A stretch of DNA of 64,000 bases, from IMG/VR virus record IMGVR_UViG_3300035703_000038, positions 37,245-101,244 of that record. The stretch is one strand, 5' to 3'. Below the pieces are notes generated by a model. It saw only the letters and a program-made list of their open reading frames with translations. It was not told where the DNA came from and made no database searches. The DNA is from a virus. This document shows, in pieces, positions 47,800 to 55,659 of the stretch; within the stretch, counting starts at the first letter, position 1, and each line of letters begins with the position of its first letter. A program made the translations under genes and the position numbers.

Positions 47800-48459
47800 A
47801 TGAAACTAATCTGCGAAGTACTAGAAGAAGTACAACTAGTTACAGAAGAAAAGGAAGATGGTAAGAAGGACTTCTTTATTGAAGGTATCTTCATGCAAGC
47901 CGATCTACAAAATAGAAACGGCCGTATCTATCCAATGGCTGTAATGGAAAAAGAAGTTAACCGTTACGTTAAAGAATACGTAAACACAAAAAGAGCTTTT
48001 GGTGAGCTTGGTCATCCAGAAGGTCCACAAATCAACCTTGATCGTGTTTCACACATCATCACAGAGTTGAAGAGAGATGGATCAAATATTGTTGGTCGTG
48101 CCAAGATCCTTGAGACCCCAATGGGCAACATTGTTAGAAACATTATTCAAGGTGATGGTGCCGTAGGCGTTTCATCTCGTGGTCTGGGTTCACTAAAAGA
48201 AAGAAATGGTATCATGGAAGTCCAAGATGATTTCATGCTTGCCACAGCTGCTGATATTGTAGCTGATCCTTCAGCACCAAATGCATTTGTGACCGGTATT
48301 ATGGAAGGTGTAGAGTGGGTATGGGATAATGGTATCCTGAAGCAACAGCAGATTGAGATGTATAAGCAAGAGATTGAGAAGGCAGCAGCCAAGCCAAACA
48401 AGCGTGTTTTGGAAGAAGCAATGCTAAAAACCTGGTCTGACTTCCTGTCAAAACTTTAA
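47800..48459 (+). CDS. 21: gp21 prohead protease
   Basis: A 219-residue protein, close to T4 gp21 (212). It has the herpesvirus-assemblin-like fold features: IEGIFMQADLQNRNGRIYP at the start, the His motif FGELGHPEGP (H72), and the catalytic Ser motif GVSSRGLGSL (S125/S126). The C-terminus is helical and probably removed in activation. It cleaves the scaffold, capsid and core proteins, usually after a hydrophobic-x-Glu site. It is followed by a late promoter ahead of its substrates gp22 and gp23. Confidence 0.95.
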   Translation: MKLICEVLEEVQLVTEEKEDGKKDFFIEGIFMQADLQNRNGRIYPMAVMEKEVNRYVKEYVNTKRAFGELGHPEGPQINLDRVSHIITELKRDGSNIVGRAKILETPMGNIVRNIIQGDGAVGVSSRGLGSLKERNGIMEVQDDFMLATAADIVADPSAPNAFVTGIMEGVEWVWDNGILKQQQIEMYKQEIEKAAAKPNKRVLEEAMLKTWSDFLSKL

Positions 48460-48462
48460 TTT

Positions 48463-48470
48463 TATAAATA
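48463..48470 (+). promoter_or_regulatory. T4-type late promoter box
   Basis: A perfect TATAAATA four bases after the gp21 stop and 41 bp before the gp22 start. Confidence 0.7.
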
Positions 48471-48511
48471 ATATTAACCAATTTACGTAAATTATTTGGG
48501 AGAAAAATACA

Positions 48512-49390
48512 ATGTCAGAAGTTAAAAACGAACTTCAAGAAGCAGACTTCACAGTACCAGGTGTTAATGCCTCAGTAGCAGGCCCAGTAACACCAGCTGG
48601 TGGTGAAGACTCATCAAAGGCCTCTAAGAAGGGCAAGGCTGAGATGCCAATGGAAAAGCTAAAGGCTGTCCAGGAAGATCTAGCTGCTCTATTTGATGGT
48701 TCAGAACTATCAGAAGATTTCAGAGAAAAAGCAACAGTTATTTTTGAAGCTGCTATCAACGAGAAGGTATCCGGCGTTGTAGCATCTCTAGAAGAGCAAT
48801 ACGAAGCACGTCTAACTGAAGAAGTTGGTGCTATCGAAGAAGCACTTGTAGAGAAAATTGACAGCTACCTAGACTACGTAGTAGAGCAATGGGTAGAAGA
48901 GAACAAGCTAGCAATTGAAAGCGGTATTAAGGCCGAAGTAGTTGAGAGCTTCATGGAAGGCCTAAAGGGTCTTTTCACAGAACATTATGTTGATGCTCCA
49001 CAAGAGAAGCTAGATGTTCTAGCTCAGACAGCCGCTGAAGTTGAAGAACTAAAGGCTAAGCTATCTGCATCAATCAATGAAAATATTGAACTATCTAAGA
49101 AGTTAGAATCCGTAGAAACAGAAAAGGCATTCATCGAAGTATCAGAAGGCCTAGCTGCTACACAGGTTGAAAAGCTTCGCACATTAGCAGAAGGCCTAGA
49201 GTATGCTGACGTTTCTTCATATAAGAAGAAGCTAGGCATGATCAAGGAATCATACTTTGCTGCTAAGAAGGTAGAGTCAAATGCTCAGCAACAGCTAAAT
49301 GAGGAAGTCGCTCCAACTCCAGCAGAGAAGGTAGTTGATCCAGTCATGAACAAGTACGCTGCAGCGATTTCTCGTTCGGTCCAAAAATAA
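48512..49390 (+). CDS. 22: gp22 prohead scaffold protein
   Basis: A 292-residue, strongly acidic and helical protein (LKAVQEDLAALFDGSELSED, KIDSYLDYVVEQWVEENKLA, TQVEKLRTLAEGLEYADVSS), close to T4 gp22 (269 residues). It lies between the protease and capsid genes as in T4. It forms the transient core around which gp23 assembles and is degraded by gp21. It has its own late promoter and a GGGAGAAA ribosome site, consistent with high expression. Confidence 0.93.
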   Translation: MSEVKNELQEADFTVPGVNASVAGPVTPAGGEDSSKASKKGKAEMPMEKLKAVQEDLAALFDGSELSEDFREKATVIFEAAINEKVSGVVASLEEQYEARLTEEVGAIEEALVEKIDSYLDYVVEQWVEENKLAIESGIKAEVVESFMEGLKGLFTEHYVDAPQEKLDVLAQTAAEVEELKAKLSASINENIELSKKLESVETEKAFIEVSEGLAATQVEKLRTLAEGLEYADVSSYKKKLGMIKESYFAAKKVESNAQQQLNEEVAPTPAEKVVDPVMNKYAAAISRSVQK

Positions 49391-49396
49391 CCAATT

Positions 49397-49404
49397 TATA
49401 AATA
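49397..49404 (+). promoter_or_regulatory. T4-type late promoter box
   Basis: A perfect TATAAATA 28 bp before the capsid start, followed by the strong ribosome site AAAGGAGAT. This is the best-placed promoter and ribosome site pair in the window, as expected for the most abundant protein. Confidence 0.75.
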
Positions 49405-49432
49405 TTAGATAACCCCCAAAGGAGATATAAAG

Positions 49433-50776
49433 ATGTTTTCTAACGAACAACTTCTAAAGAAGTGGCAGCCAGTTCTTGAACACGCTGACCTTGCACCAAT
49501 CAAGGATTCACTACGTAAGTCAGTAACTGCTCAGCTACTAGAAAATACAGAGCGCTCAATGGCAGAGAACGGCGGTGGCGCACGTGCTCTATTGGAAGCT
49601 GGTACACACACACCAACAAACGCAACTGGCACAGCTGGTTTCGGTGATGGCGTTTCAAACTACGATCCAGTTCTAATCAGCTTGGTTCGTCGTTCAATGC
49701 CAAACCTAGTTGCTTATGACGTTTGCGGCGTTCAGCCAATGACAGGCCCAACAGGCTTGATCTTTGCAATGCGCAGCAAGTACAGCTCACAAGCTAACTC
49801 AGCAACAGAAGCATTCTATAACGAAGCAAACACAGCCTTCTCAACGATTGCCCTAGGTAACTCAACAGTTAACCTACCAGGTTATCGTAACGTAGGTACA
49901 ATGCCAGGTACAGCAAACAACGCAGAGTCCAACACATATAACTGGGCCGGCGGTATGTCAACAAACCAGGCAGAAGCACTAGGTAACGCTTCAAACGCAG
50001 CTTTCGCAAACATGGCTTTCTCAATTGAGAAGGTTTCTGTTGAAGCAAAGAGCCGCGCATTGAAGGCAGAGTACACAATGGAATTGGCACAAGACTTGAA
50101 GGCAATTCATGGTCTAGATGCTGAAGCCGAGTTGTCAAATATTCTGCAATCAGAAATCCTTGTAGAAATCAACCGTGAAGTTATCCGCACAATTAACGTA
50201 ACAGCTAAGCGCGGTGCCAACACAACAACATCAGCCGGTACATTTGACCTAGACGTCGATGCAAACGGTCGTTGGTCAGTTGAGAAGTTCAAGGGCCTAA
50301 TGTTCCAAGTAGAACGCGAAGCTAACCAAATTGCCAAAGACACACGTCGCGGTAAGGGTAACATCATCCTTTGCTCTTCAGATGTTGCATCTGCATTGCA
50401 AATGGCTGGTGTTCTAGACTACGCTCCTGCTCTAAACAGCAACGCTCTAAACGTTGACGACACAGGCAACACATTTGCTGGTGTTCTAAACGGTCGTATC
50501 AAGGTCTACATTGACCCATACGTAACAGACAACTACATGACAGTTGGCTATAAGGGCGCAAGCGCATTCGATGCTGGTATCTTCTACTGCCCATACGTTC
50601 CACTACAGATGGTTCGTGCAGTTGGTGAAGATTCATTCCAGCCAAAGATTGGCTTCAAGACACGCTACGGCATGGTCGCAAATCCATTCGCAGAAGGTGC
50701 TGCATATGGTAACGGCGCTATGACAAAGGACGCAAACGTATACTACAGACGCGTCATCGTAAGCAACCTACTATAA
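49433..50776 (+). CDS. 23: gp23 major capsid protein
   Basis: A 447-residue protein. The family core (SLVRRSMPNLVAYDVCGVQP, MTGPTGLIFAMRSKY, ALKAEYTMELAQDLKAIHGL, DAEAELSNILQSEILVEINR) matches T4 gp23 (521 residues); the shorter length is usual in marine relatives. By analogy with T4, gp21 probably cleaves after E55 (RALLE|AGTHT), leaving a mature protein of about 392 residues. The codons are enriched in C-ending forms compared with the fibre genes, as expected for a highly expressed gene. It is followed by a strong terminator. Confidence 0.98.
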   Translation: MFSNEQLLKKWQPVLEHADLAPIKDSLRKSVTAQLLENTERSMAENGGGARALLEAGTHTPTNATGTAGFGDGVSNYDPVLISLVRRSMPNLVAYDVCGVQPMTGPTGLIFAMRSKYSSQANSATEAFYNEANTAFSTIALGNSTVNLPGYRNVGTMPGTANNAESNTYNWAGGMSTNQAEALGNASNAAFANMAFSIEKVSVEAKSRALKAEYTMELAQDLKAIHGLDAEAELSNILQSEILVEINREVIRTINVTAKRGANTTTSAGTFDLDVDANGRWSVEKFKGLMFQVEREANQIAKDTRRGKGNIILCSSDVASALQMAGVLDYAPALNSNALNVDDTGNTFAGVLNGRIKVYIDPYVTDNYMTVGYKGASAFDAGIFYCPYVPLQMVRAVGEDSFQPKIGFKTRYGMVANPFAEGAAYGNGAMTKDANVYYRRVIVSNLL

Positions 50777-50800
50777 TCCTTAACCGGATAATAGAAAGAG

Positions 50801-50827
50801 AGGGCCGCGAAAGCGGCCCTTTTTTTT
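50801..50827 (+). terminator. Intrinsic terminator after major capsid gene
   Basis: An 8-bp GC-rich stem, AGGGCCGC (50801-50808) with GCGGCCCT (50813-50820), a GAAA tetraloop and a run of eight T. This is the strongest terminator in the window and closes the head operon. Confidence 0.95.
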
Positions 50828-50831
50828 GCTT

Positions 50832-50839
50832 GATAAATA
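50832..50839 (+). promoter_or_regulatory. Late-promoter-like box
   Basis: GATAAATA, one mismatch from consensus, 27 bp before the start at 50867 and directly after the terminator. Confidence 0.55.
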
Positions 50840-50866
50840 TTGGTATGTAAAATGTGAGGTGCTACC

Positions 50867-51070
50867 ATGGTTGACAATGCTCGATATCTAACAAGATACA
50901 CTAAAGATAAAAGAACTGCTGAGCTATATGAGCTTGCAGATGGTTATGTTATCAGGTTTATTGACAATAAAGTAATTAGAGAAGATAGAGTTATTAAAGG
51001 CAAGTCTGTCTACTATGTTGTAGATGCTTGCGAGAACTGGTGTGAAGGAATAATTGATCCATGGATTTAA
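50867..51070 (+). CDS. Small protein ahead of radical SAM gene
   Basis: A 67-residue protein with a GTGAGGTG ribosome site. The sequence forms a beta-hairpin-like middle (YELADGYVIRFIDNKVIRED) and a C-terminal VVDACENWCEGIIDPWI with two Cys. The (A/D)xAENW pattern near the end resembles small proteins widespread in marine phages. Its last 10 nt overlap the start of the radical SAM gene, so the two are translationally coupled. It could be a substrate, an adaptor or an unrelated structural protein; a peptide-substrate role is only a possibility. Confidence 0.6.
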   Translation: MVDNARYLTRYTKDKRTAELYELADGYVIRFIDNKVIREDRVIKGKSVYYVVDACENWCEGIIDPWI

Positions 51071-52086
51071 TCCCAGTTGCCATAGATGAAAATGGAATCA
51101 AAAGACATCCATTATTCAACCATCTAGTTAGAATTGATCTTGACCTAACAGGACTTTGCAATAGGCAGTGTTCATTCTGCCCAAGAAGTCTTGATGCAGA
51201 CCCTGTATATCCAAATATCAATAAACAGATGTCTCTAGAAACAGTAGAGATTATAATCAAAGAATTACTCTCGATTGACTTTAAGGGTTGGTTTGAGTTA
51301 GCTGGTAGGGGTGAGAGTACTTTACATAAGAAGTTTGAAACTATTGTGGATATGATAACATCTGCCCCAGGTAGGAAGTGGAAAGTAAGATTAACTACAA
51401 ATGGTTACGAGCTTGATGATTGGTGGAACTCACCAGTTGGTATGAAACTTGATGAACTATATCTCAATAGCTATGAATCTAAAGAGCAGTATGAGGAAAG
51501 ACAACATAAATATACTAAACTGCCAAGTGGTGGATTAGTATATCATTACTATAAGCAAGATGGATTTACTATTGACCAGATTAATAGTATGCCAGCTTAT
51601 AAAGAAAATGGTAAAAGCTGGAAGCACGCATTCAATAATAGAGCTGGCTATTTCAAGCATCAAGATAGACGTAATCAACGACTAGATTACACAAACGTTG
51701 TGACACTGCCAGGTGGTGAGAAAATAAAAGTAAGTGATTCACCATGCTGGCATCCAATGAGACAGATATTCATTGACTTTGATGGTAATTATCAGATGTG
51801 CTGTAATGATTGGTCTAGTCAGATAAAAATTGGTAATGTCCATGAAAGATCATTAATGGATATGTACTTGAATGATCCAAAGATTAATAGAATCAGATGG
51901 AGATTATTGAATAAGGATAGATCACAAATTCTACCATGTGCAATGTGTGATGATATTCAAGGTGCCACAACAAACGCCATCAATACTGTTAACAAATTTA
52001 AAACATCAAGGGCTTACAAAGAACATGTTATTCCTCTTGCAAGACTTGGCAAGGACTTTGATGAAGGGTTAAAGAATGGCAAATAA
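51061..52086 (+). CDS. Radical SAM/SPASM enzyme
   Basis: A 341-residue protein. The radical SAM cluster motif CxxxCxxC is C33, C37 and C40 (LTGLCNRQCSFCPRS), followed by ELAGRGESTLH and LTTNGYEL, as in the TIM-barrel core. The C-terminal part has a SPASM-like Cys set: C229 in SPCWHPMRQIFIDFDGNYQ, C247/C248 and C293/C296 (PCAMCDD), which would hold one or more extra iron-sulfur clusters. SPASM enzymes usually modify peptides or proteins, or act in sugar and cofactor chemistry; the substrate is unknown. It overlaps the small gene upstream and the 2OG oxygenase downstream, so the three form one unit. Confidence 0.9.
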   Translation: MDLIPVAIDENGIKRHPLFNHLVRIDLDLTGLCNRQCSFCPRSLDADPVYPNINKQMSLETVEIIIKELLSIDFKGWFELAGRGESTLHKKFETIVDMITSAPGRKWKVRLTTNGYELDDWWNSPVGMKLDELYLNSYESKEQYEERQHKYTKLPSGGLVYHYYKQDGFTIDQINSMPAYKENGKSWKHAFNNRAGYFKHQDRRNQRLDYTNVVTLPGGEKIKVSDSPCWHPMRQIFIDFDGNYQMCCNDWSSQIKIGNVHERSLMDMYLNDPKINRIRWRLLNKDRSQILPCAMCDDIQGATTNAINTVNKFKTSRAYKEHVIPLARLGKDFDEGLKNGK

Positions 52087-52696
52087 AATTATTGGTGAGG
52101 GTGTGTATAATCAACCAACAAGATTTAAAACACCATGGCCATTTTATATTGTTGATAATTTTTTGAGTGATCAATTATACACTAAGTTAATTATGTCAAG
52201 ACAACATCCTAAATTTGAAGTTGTTGATTCCTGGCATGACAATGCAATACGTACTTCATCTGATACTATACCTGGCTCTCCAACAAAAAGAGCCTTACCA
52301 TTATATCAAGACAAATCTGTAACAGAACAAATATCAGCTGAAATTAAAAATAAGCTGGCAGATATTGTAGATGACAGCTTATACTGCTTACCAGATTTGA
52401 TTAGGTGTGACCCAGGATATAGGTACACAATTCACACTGATTACTATCAAAAACTTTATTCAATAGTTGTATATCTTCACCCAACAATGTCAAATGCTAC
52501 TACGCTATTAGATGTTACTAATAATGAATATGATGTTATGTGGAGACAGAATAGAGCTTTAATATTTGCACAAGAAGATCATGGCTTACATTATTATAAA
52601 AACACAACTCAATACCCAAGACTTACATTGAATGTGTATATGACTAAGGAGTATCAAGGCTTTGGAATCGTGTATATAAATAGTTCTATACAATAG
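52076..52696 (+). CDS. 2OG-Fe(II) oxygenase-like protein, paired with radical SAM gene
   Basis: A 206-residue protein, start inside the end of the radical SAM gene. The iron-binding HxD is H120-T-D122 (YRYTIHTDYYQKLYSIVVYL). The distal His is H169 or H172 (EDHGLHYYKNT) and the likely 2-oxoglutarate-binding Arg follows in PRLTLNVYM. The double-stranded beta-helix pattern fits the prolyl-4-hydroxylase-like superfamily. The joint operon suggests successive modification of one substrate, perhaps a virion protein, since this pair lies between the capsid and a tail-tube-like gene. A late-promoter box is inside its 3' end. Confidence 0.75.
   Translation: MANKIIGEGVYNQPTRFKTPWPFYIVDNFLSDQLYTKLIMSRQHPKFEVVDSWHDNAIRTSSDTIPGSPTKRALPLYQDKSVTEQISAEIKNKLADIVDDSLYCLPDLIRCDPGYRYTIHTDYYQKLYSIVVYLHPTMSNATTLLDVTNNEYDVMWRQNRALIFAQEDHGLHYYKNTTQYPRLTLNVYMTKEYQGFGIVYINSSIQ
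52675..52682 (+). promoter_or_regulatory. T4-type late promoter box
   Basis: A perfect TATAAATA followed by G lies within the last codons of the oxygenase gene, 25 bp before the tail-tube-like gene at 52708. Confidence 0.6.
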
Positions 52697-52707
52697 GAAA
52701 CACAGCC

Positions 52708-53208
52708 ATGGCAATCCAAAAAAGCTTTCTATCACCACTTGGTTATCAATTAACTATTCAGAAGATACCAAACACTGTTATCAATGTTGTGTCAGTCAAC
52801 ATTCCTGGTATCACTGTAGAAGATAGTGAACTGCAGACGCCATTCAAGGTTATTAGATATCCTGACAAACTCGTATACAATGACCTAGTTGTAAGGTTCA
52901 AGGTTGATGAGGATATGTCTAACTATATAGAGATCTTCAACTGGATGAATCAGATTGGTAGACCAGAACAATTCAGTACGCCAAATCCCGACGCAATTGC
53001 TCCAAATGATATTTACAGTAACTATTCTTCAGACGGTACATTGCTAATTTTAAACTCAGCAAATAAAGGTAACATTGAGATTAGGTTCAAGGATCTATTC
53101 CCTGTTGTAATGAGTGATATTGAATTCACATCTCAAGAAACAGATGTAACTTATATTGATGCTACAGTGACCTTTAGAATGCTATCGTTTACAATTCACT
53201 CTGCATAG
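52708..53208 (+). CDS. gp19-like tail-tube-fold protein
   Basis: A 166-residue protein with the tube-fold signature of T4-like phages: LGYQLTIQKIPNTVINVVSV, NIPGITVEDSELQTPFKVIR, DKLVYNDLVVRFKVDEDMSN, YIEIFNWMNQIGRP and a C-terminal DATVTFRMLSFTI. It is shorter than gp19 and lies away from the tail genes. Such extra tube-like proteins probably form the tube-baseplate junction or tail initiator ring. The exact T4 counterpart (gp3, gp48 or gp54) cannot be decided by eye. Confidence 0.7.
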   Translation: MAIQKSFLSPLGYQLTIQKIPNTVINVVSVNIPGITVEDSELQTPFKVIRYPDKLVYNDLVVRFKVDEDMSNYIEIFNWMNQIGRPEQFSTPNPDAIAPNDIYSNYSSDGTLLILNSANKGNIEIRFKDLFPVVMSDIEFTSQETDVTYIDATVTFRMLSFTIHSA

Positions 53209-53216
53209 TGTATAAT
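53188..53216 (+). promoter_or_regulatory. Sigma-70-like promoter for uvsY
   Basis: TTTACA (53188-53193), a 17-bp spacer and a perfect TATAAT (53211-53216). It overlaps the 3' end of the tail-tube-like gene and would start transcription near 53223, shortly before uvsY. It should be read by the unmodified host polymerase, so early or middle in infection. Confidence 0.75.
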
Positions 53217-53219
53217 ATA

Positions 53220-53236
53220 CCTACCAGTAGGGTAGG
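53220..53236 (+). promoter_or_regulatory. Hairpin covering the uvsY ribosome site
   Basis: CCTACC (53220-53225), loop AGTAG and GGTAGG (53231-53236). The right arm contains the only Shine-Dalgarno-like AGG before the ATG at 53246. Read-through mRNA can form the hairpin; mRNA from the nearby promoter would lack part of the left arm. Confidence 0.5.
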
Positions 53237-53245
53237 AACTTTATA

Positions 53246-53680
53246 ATGAAACTTGAAGATATATTTGGTGAGTGGGAGAAGGATAGTAAGGTTGACCGAA
53301 CAGAGCTCGGTGACGTTGCATTAAACATCCCTAAGTTACATCACAAGTACTTTAAACTATTTTCACACGAACGTCTACTGCTTCGTAAACTCGAACAGGA
53401 CATGAAGAAGCTGAAGAAGCTAAAGTGGGAATACTATACTGGCGTACTTGATGAAGAAACGCTTGAAGAGATGAAATGGGATCCGTTCCTACAAAAAATC
53501 CTGAAACAAGACGTGCCTACATATATTGACAGTGATTCAGATATCATCACTTTGAATCTTAGAATTGCTGTCCAACAAGAGAAGATTGATGCTCTTGAAT
53601 CTATTATCAAATCTATTATGAATTTAGGCTTCCAGGTCAAGAGTGCAATTGACTGGGAGAAGTTTAAAACTGGTCAATGA
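53246..53680 (+). CDS. uvsY: UvsY recombination mediator
   Basis: A 144-residue protein, close to T4 UvsY (137). The opening (MKLEDIFGEWEKDSKVDRTE), the helical basic middle (KLEQDMKKLKKLKWEYYTG) and the end (IVQQ-type helix, IMNLGFQVKSAIDWEKF) follow the T4 protein. It loads the UvsX recombinase onto gp32-coated single-stranded DNA. It overlaps uvsW by 4 nt, as in related phages, and has a sigma-70-like promoter rather than a late box. Confidence 0.85.
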   Translation: MKLEDIFGEWEKDSKVDRTELGDVALNIPKLHHKYFKLFSHERLLLRKLEQDMKKLKKLKWEYYTGVLDEETLEEMKWDPFLQKILKQDVPTYIDSDSDIITLNLRIAVQQEKIDALESIIKSIMNLGFQVKSAIDWEKFKTGQ

Positions 53681-55134
53681 CAGAAACCCTAGTTGTCTCA
53701 AAATTTAATGATGTATATGTAACAGTTGATTGTGACTCTAGTGTCGCAATGGAGCTAAGGGATTACTTTACCTTTAAAGTTCCTGGCTATAAGTTTATGC
53801 CTGCCTATCGCAACAAAGTATGGTCTGGCGATATTCATTTGTTTAATCCAATGAGTAGAAGAATTTACTACGGGTTGATTCCATACATTAGTAAATTTTG
53901 CGAGACTCGAGGCTATCAGGTTGTCTTTGATAAGACTGTTGATGGCTTTGCAGATGTTGACGAACAAACCATTGTAGACTTTATTCAAGGTCTCAATCTA
54001 CCTTTCAAGCCAAGAGGTTACCAGTTAGAAGCGTTCTTGCACGCTATCAGAACAAAAAGATCACTACTAGTATCACCCACTGCTTCTGGTAAATCACTAA
54101 TCATCTATATGATTACTAAGTGGTTCCTTGAGCACTATAAGGTATTGATCATTGTACCAACCATATCCCTAGTTGAGCAGATGAAAGGCGACTTTGTATC
54201 CTATGGTGGTGATGAGAATGAAATTCATACCATCATGTCTGGTAGAGAGAAGCATTCTGATATGCCAATTGTTATATCTACATGGCAGTCAATCTATAAG
54301 ATGCCAAGACAATGGTATGAACAATTTGATGTCATCATCGGTGATGAAGCACACCAATACAAAGCTAAGTCACTAACATCTATTCTTGAGAAGATGACTA
54401 AGTGTCCTATTAGATTAGGGTTTACTGGTACACTCGATGGTACACAAACTCATAAGCTAGTACTTGAAGGTTTGTTTGGTACAGTTAAGAAAGTTACAAC
54501 TACTGCTGAACTAATTGAACAGAAGCATCTTGCTGACTTTAAGATTCAGGCAATTGTACTAAAGCATACAGATGCCAATAAGAAAGAATTCTCTAGATGT
54601 GAATACCATGATGAAATTGATTTCCTTGTTCGTAATGAAGCAAGGAACAATTTTATATCTCAGTTGTCCTTACATCTAAAGGGCAACACTCTAATCCTCT
54701 TTCAATTTGTTGAGAAGCATGGTAAGCCTCTCCATCAACTGATTACAAATCAAAATAAGGATGATAGACATATCTTCTTTGTATCCGGAGAGGTAGAGGT
54801 TGAGGATAGAGAGCTTGTGAGAAAGATTACAGAGAAAGAAAGTAATGCTATCATTGTTGCCTCGTATGGCACATTTTCTACAGGCATAAATATTAGAAAC
54901 CTTCATAATGTTGTGTTTGCTTCTCCTACTAAGTCAAGAATTAGATCTCTACAATCAATTGGTAGAGCACTAAGAAAGAGTGACTCGAAGGACCAAGCTA
55001 CCCTGTATGATATTGCTGACGACCTATCCTGGAAGAAAGCTAAGAACCATACACTAAAGCATTTTATTGAGAGAGTGGGAATTTATACTAGTGAAAAGTT
55101 TGATTACAAAATCACAAGTTATCAGTTGAGGTAA
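53677..55134 (+). CDS. uvsW: UvsW superfamily 2 helicase
   Basis: A 485-residue helicase. An N-terminal DNA-binding part (residues 1-105) is followed by the SF2 core: Q-like RGYQLEAFL, Walker A SPTASGKS (about 134-141), motif II DEAH (about 222-225), motif III RLGFTGTLDG, and motifs V/VI TFSTGINIRNLHNVVF and QSIGRALRKSD. UvsW unwinds branched DNA and R-loops, and in T4 turns off origin replication in favour of recombination-dependent replication. It is coupled to uvsY by a 4-nt overlap. Confidence 0.95.
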   Translation: MTETLVVSKFNDVYVTVDCDSSVAMELRDYFTFKVPGYKFMPAYRNKVWSGDIHLFNPMSRRIYYGLIPYISKFCETRGYQVVFDKTVDGFADVDEQTIVDFIQGLNLPFKPRGYQLEAFLHAIRTKRSLLVSPTASGKSLIIYMITKWFLEHYKVLIIVPTISLVEQMKGDFVSYGGDENEIHTIMSGREKHSDMPIVISTWQSIYKMPRQWYEQFDVIIGDEAHQYKAKSLTSILEKMTKCPIRLGFTGTLDGTQTHKLVLEGLFGTVKKVTTTAELIEQKHLADFKIQAIVLKHTDANKKEFSRCEYHDEIDFLVRNEARNNFISQLSLHLKGNTLILFQFVEKHGKPLHQLITNQNKDDRHIFFVSGEVEVEDRELVRKITEKESNAIIVASYGTFSTGINIRNLHNVVFASPTKSRIRSLQSIGRALRKSDSKDQATLYDIADDLSWKKAKNHTLKHFIERVGIYTSEKFDYKITSYQLR

Positions 55135-55137
55135 TGT

Positions 55138-55545
55138 ATGGCAGCATTCATTCTAGTCAAACTGAGCGACGACGATTCATTCATCATTGGAGAACTTCAC
55201 AACGAAACAGAAGATGATGTTGTGATGAAGTACCCTGTTGTTGTTAGATTAAGAACAACAGTTAACCAAACTACCAATGTTACCACATCTAAGCTAATGC
55301 CATTCTCTGAGAACAACATTGTTGCTCTAAAGAAGACTTCAATCATTGCTTTCTCTAAACCTAATGAGAAGATCATTAAGTACTACTTAAAGTTTATGGA
55401 TAACTTTAGAAAGATCCTGGATGAGGATCTAGAGAATGACATCTGTGGAATACAAGATGAATACGGTGATTCTTTAGATTACGAAGATGAGGATGAAGCT
55501 GATTCAGTCCTTGCGTCTACGGGATCCACACCTATTTTGCATTAA
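55138..55545 (+). CDS. Small acidic protein with possible Sm-like N-terminus
   Basis: A 135-residue protein 3 nt behind uvsW. The N-terminal 75 residues (FILVKLSDDDSFIIGELHNE, DVVMKYPVVVRL, LMPFSENNIVALKKTSIIAF) have the five-strand pattern of Sm/Lsm-like folds. The C-terminal 40 residues are highly acidic (DEYGDSLDYEDEDEADS). It is a conserved neighbour of uvsW and gene 55 in marine T4-like phages. RNA binding or interaction with the replication or late-transcription machinery is plausible, but the sequence gives no proof. Confidence 0.6.
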   Translation: MAAFILVKLSDDDSFIIGELHNETEDDVVMKYPVVVRLRTTVNQTTNVTTSKLMPFSENNIVALKKTSIIAFSKPNEKIIKYYLKFMDNFRKILDEDLENDICGIQDEYGDSLDYEDEDEADSVLASTGSTPILH

Positions 55546-55604
55546 TAATATATCTGACCCCGACAAAGGTGATTATACTAAAGTGAACACTAAAAGTCAA
55601 CGGG

Positions 55605-55633
55605 TTGAATTAAATACTTGAATAGTATACAAT
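55605..55633 (+). promoter_or_regulatory. Sigma-70-like promoter for gene 55
   Basis: TTGAAT (55605-55610), a 17-bp spacer and TACAAT (55628-55633) in a 114-bp intergenic gap ahead of gene 55. It allows the late sigma factor to be made before late transcription starts. Confidence 0.65.
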
Positions 55634-55659
55634 ACTCATATGTTTGTAAAGGATTTATA

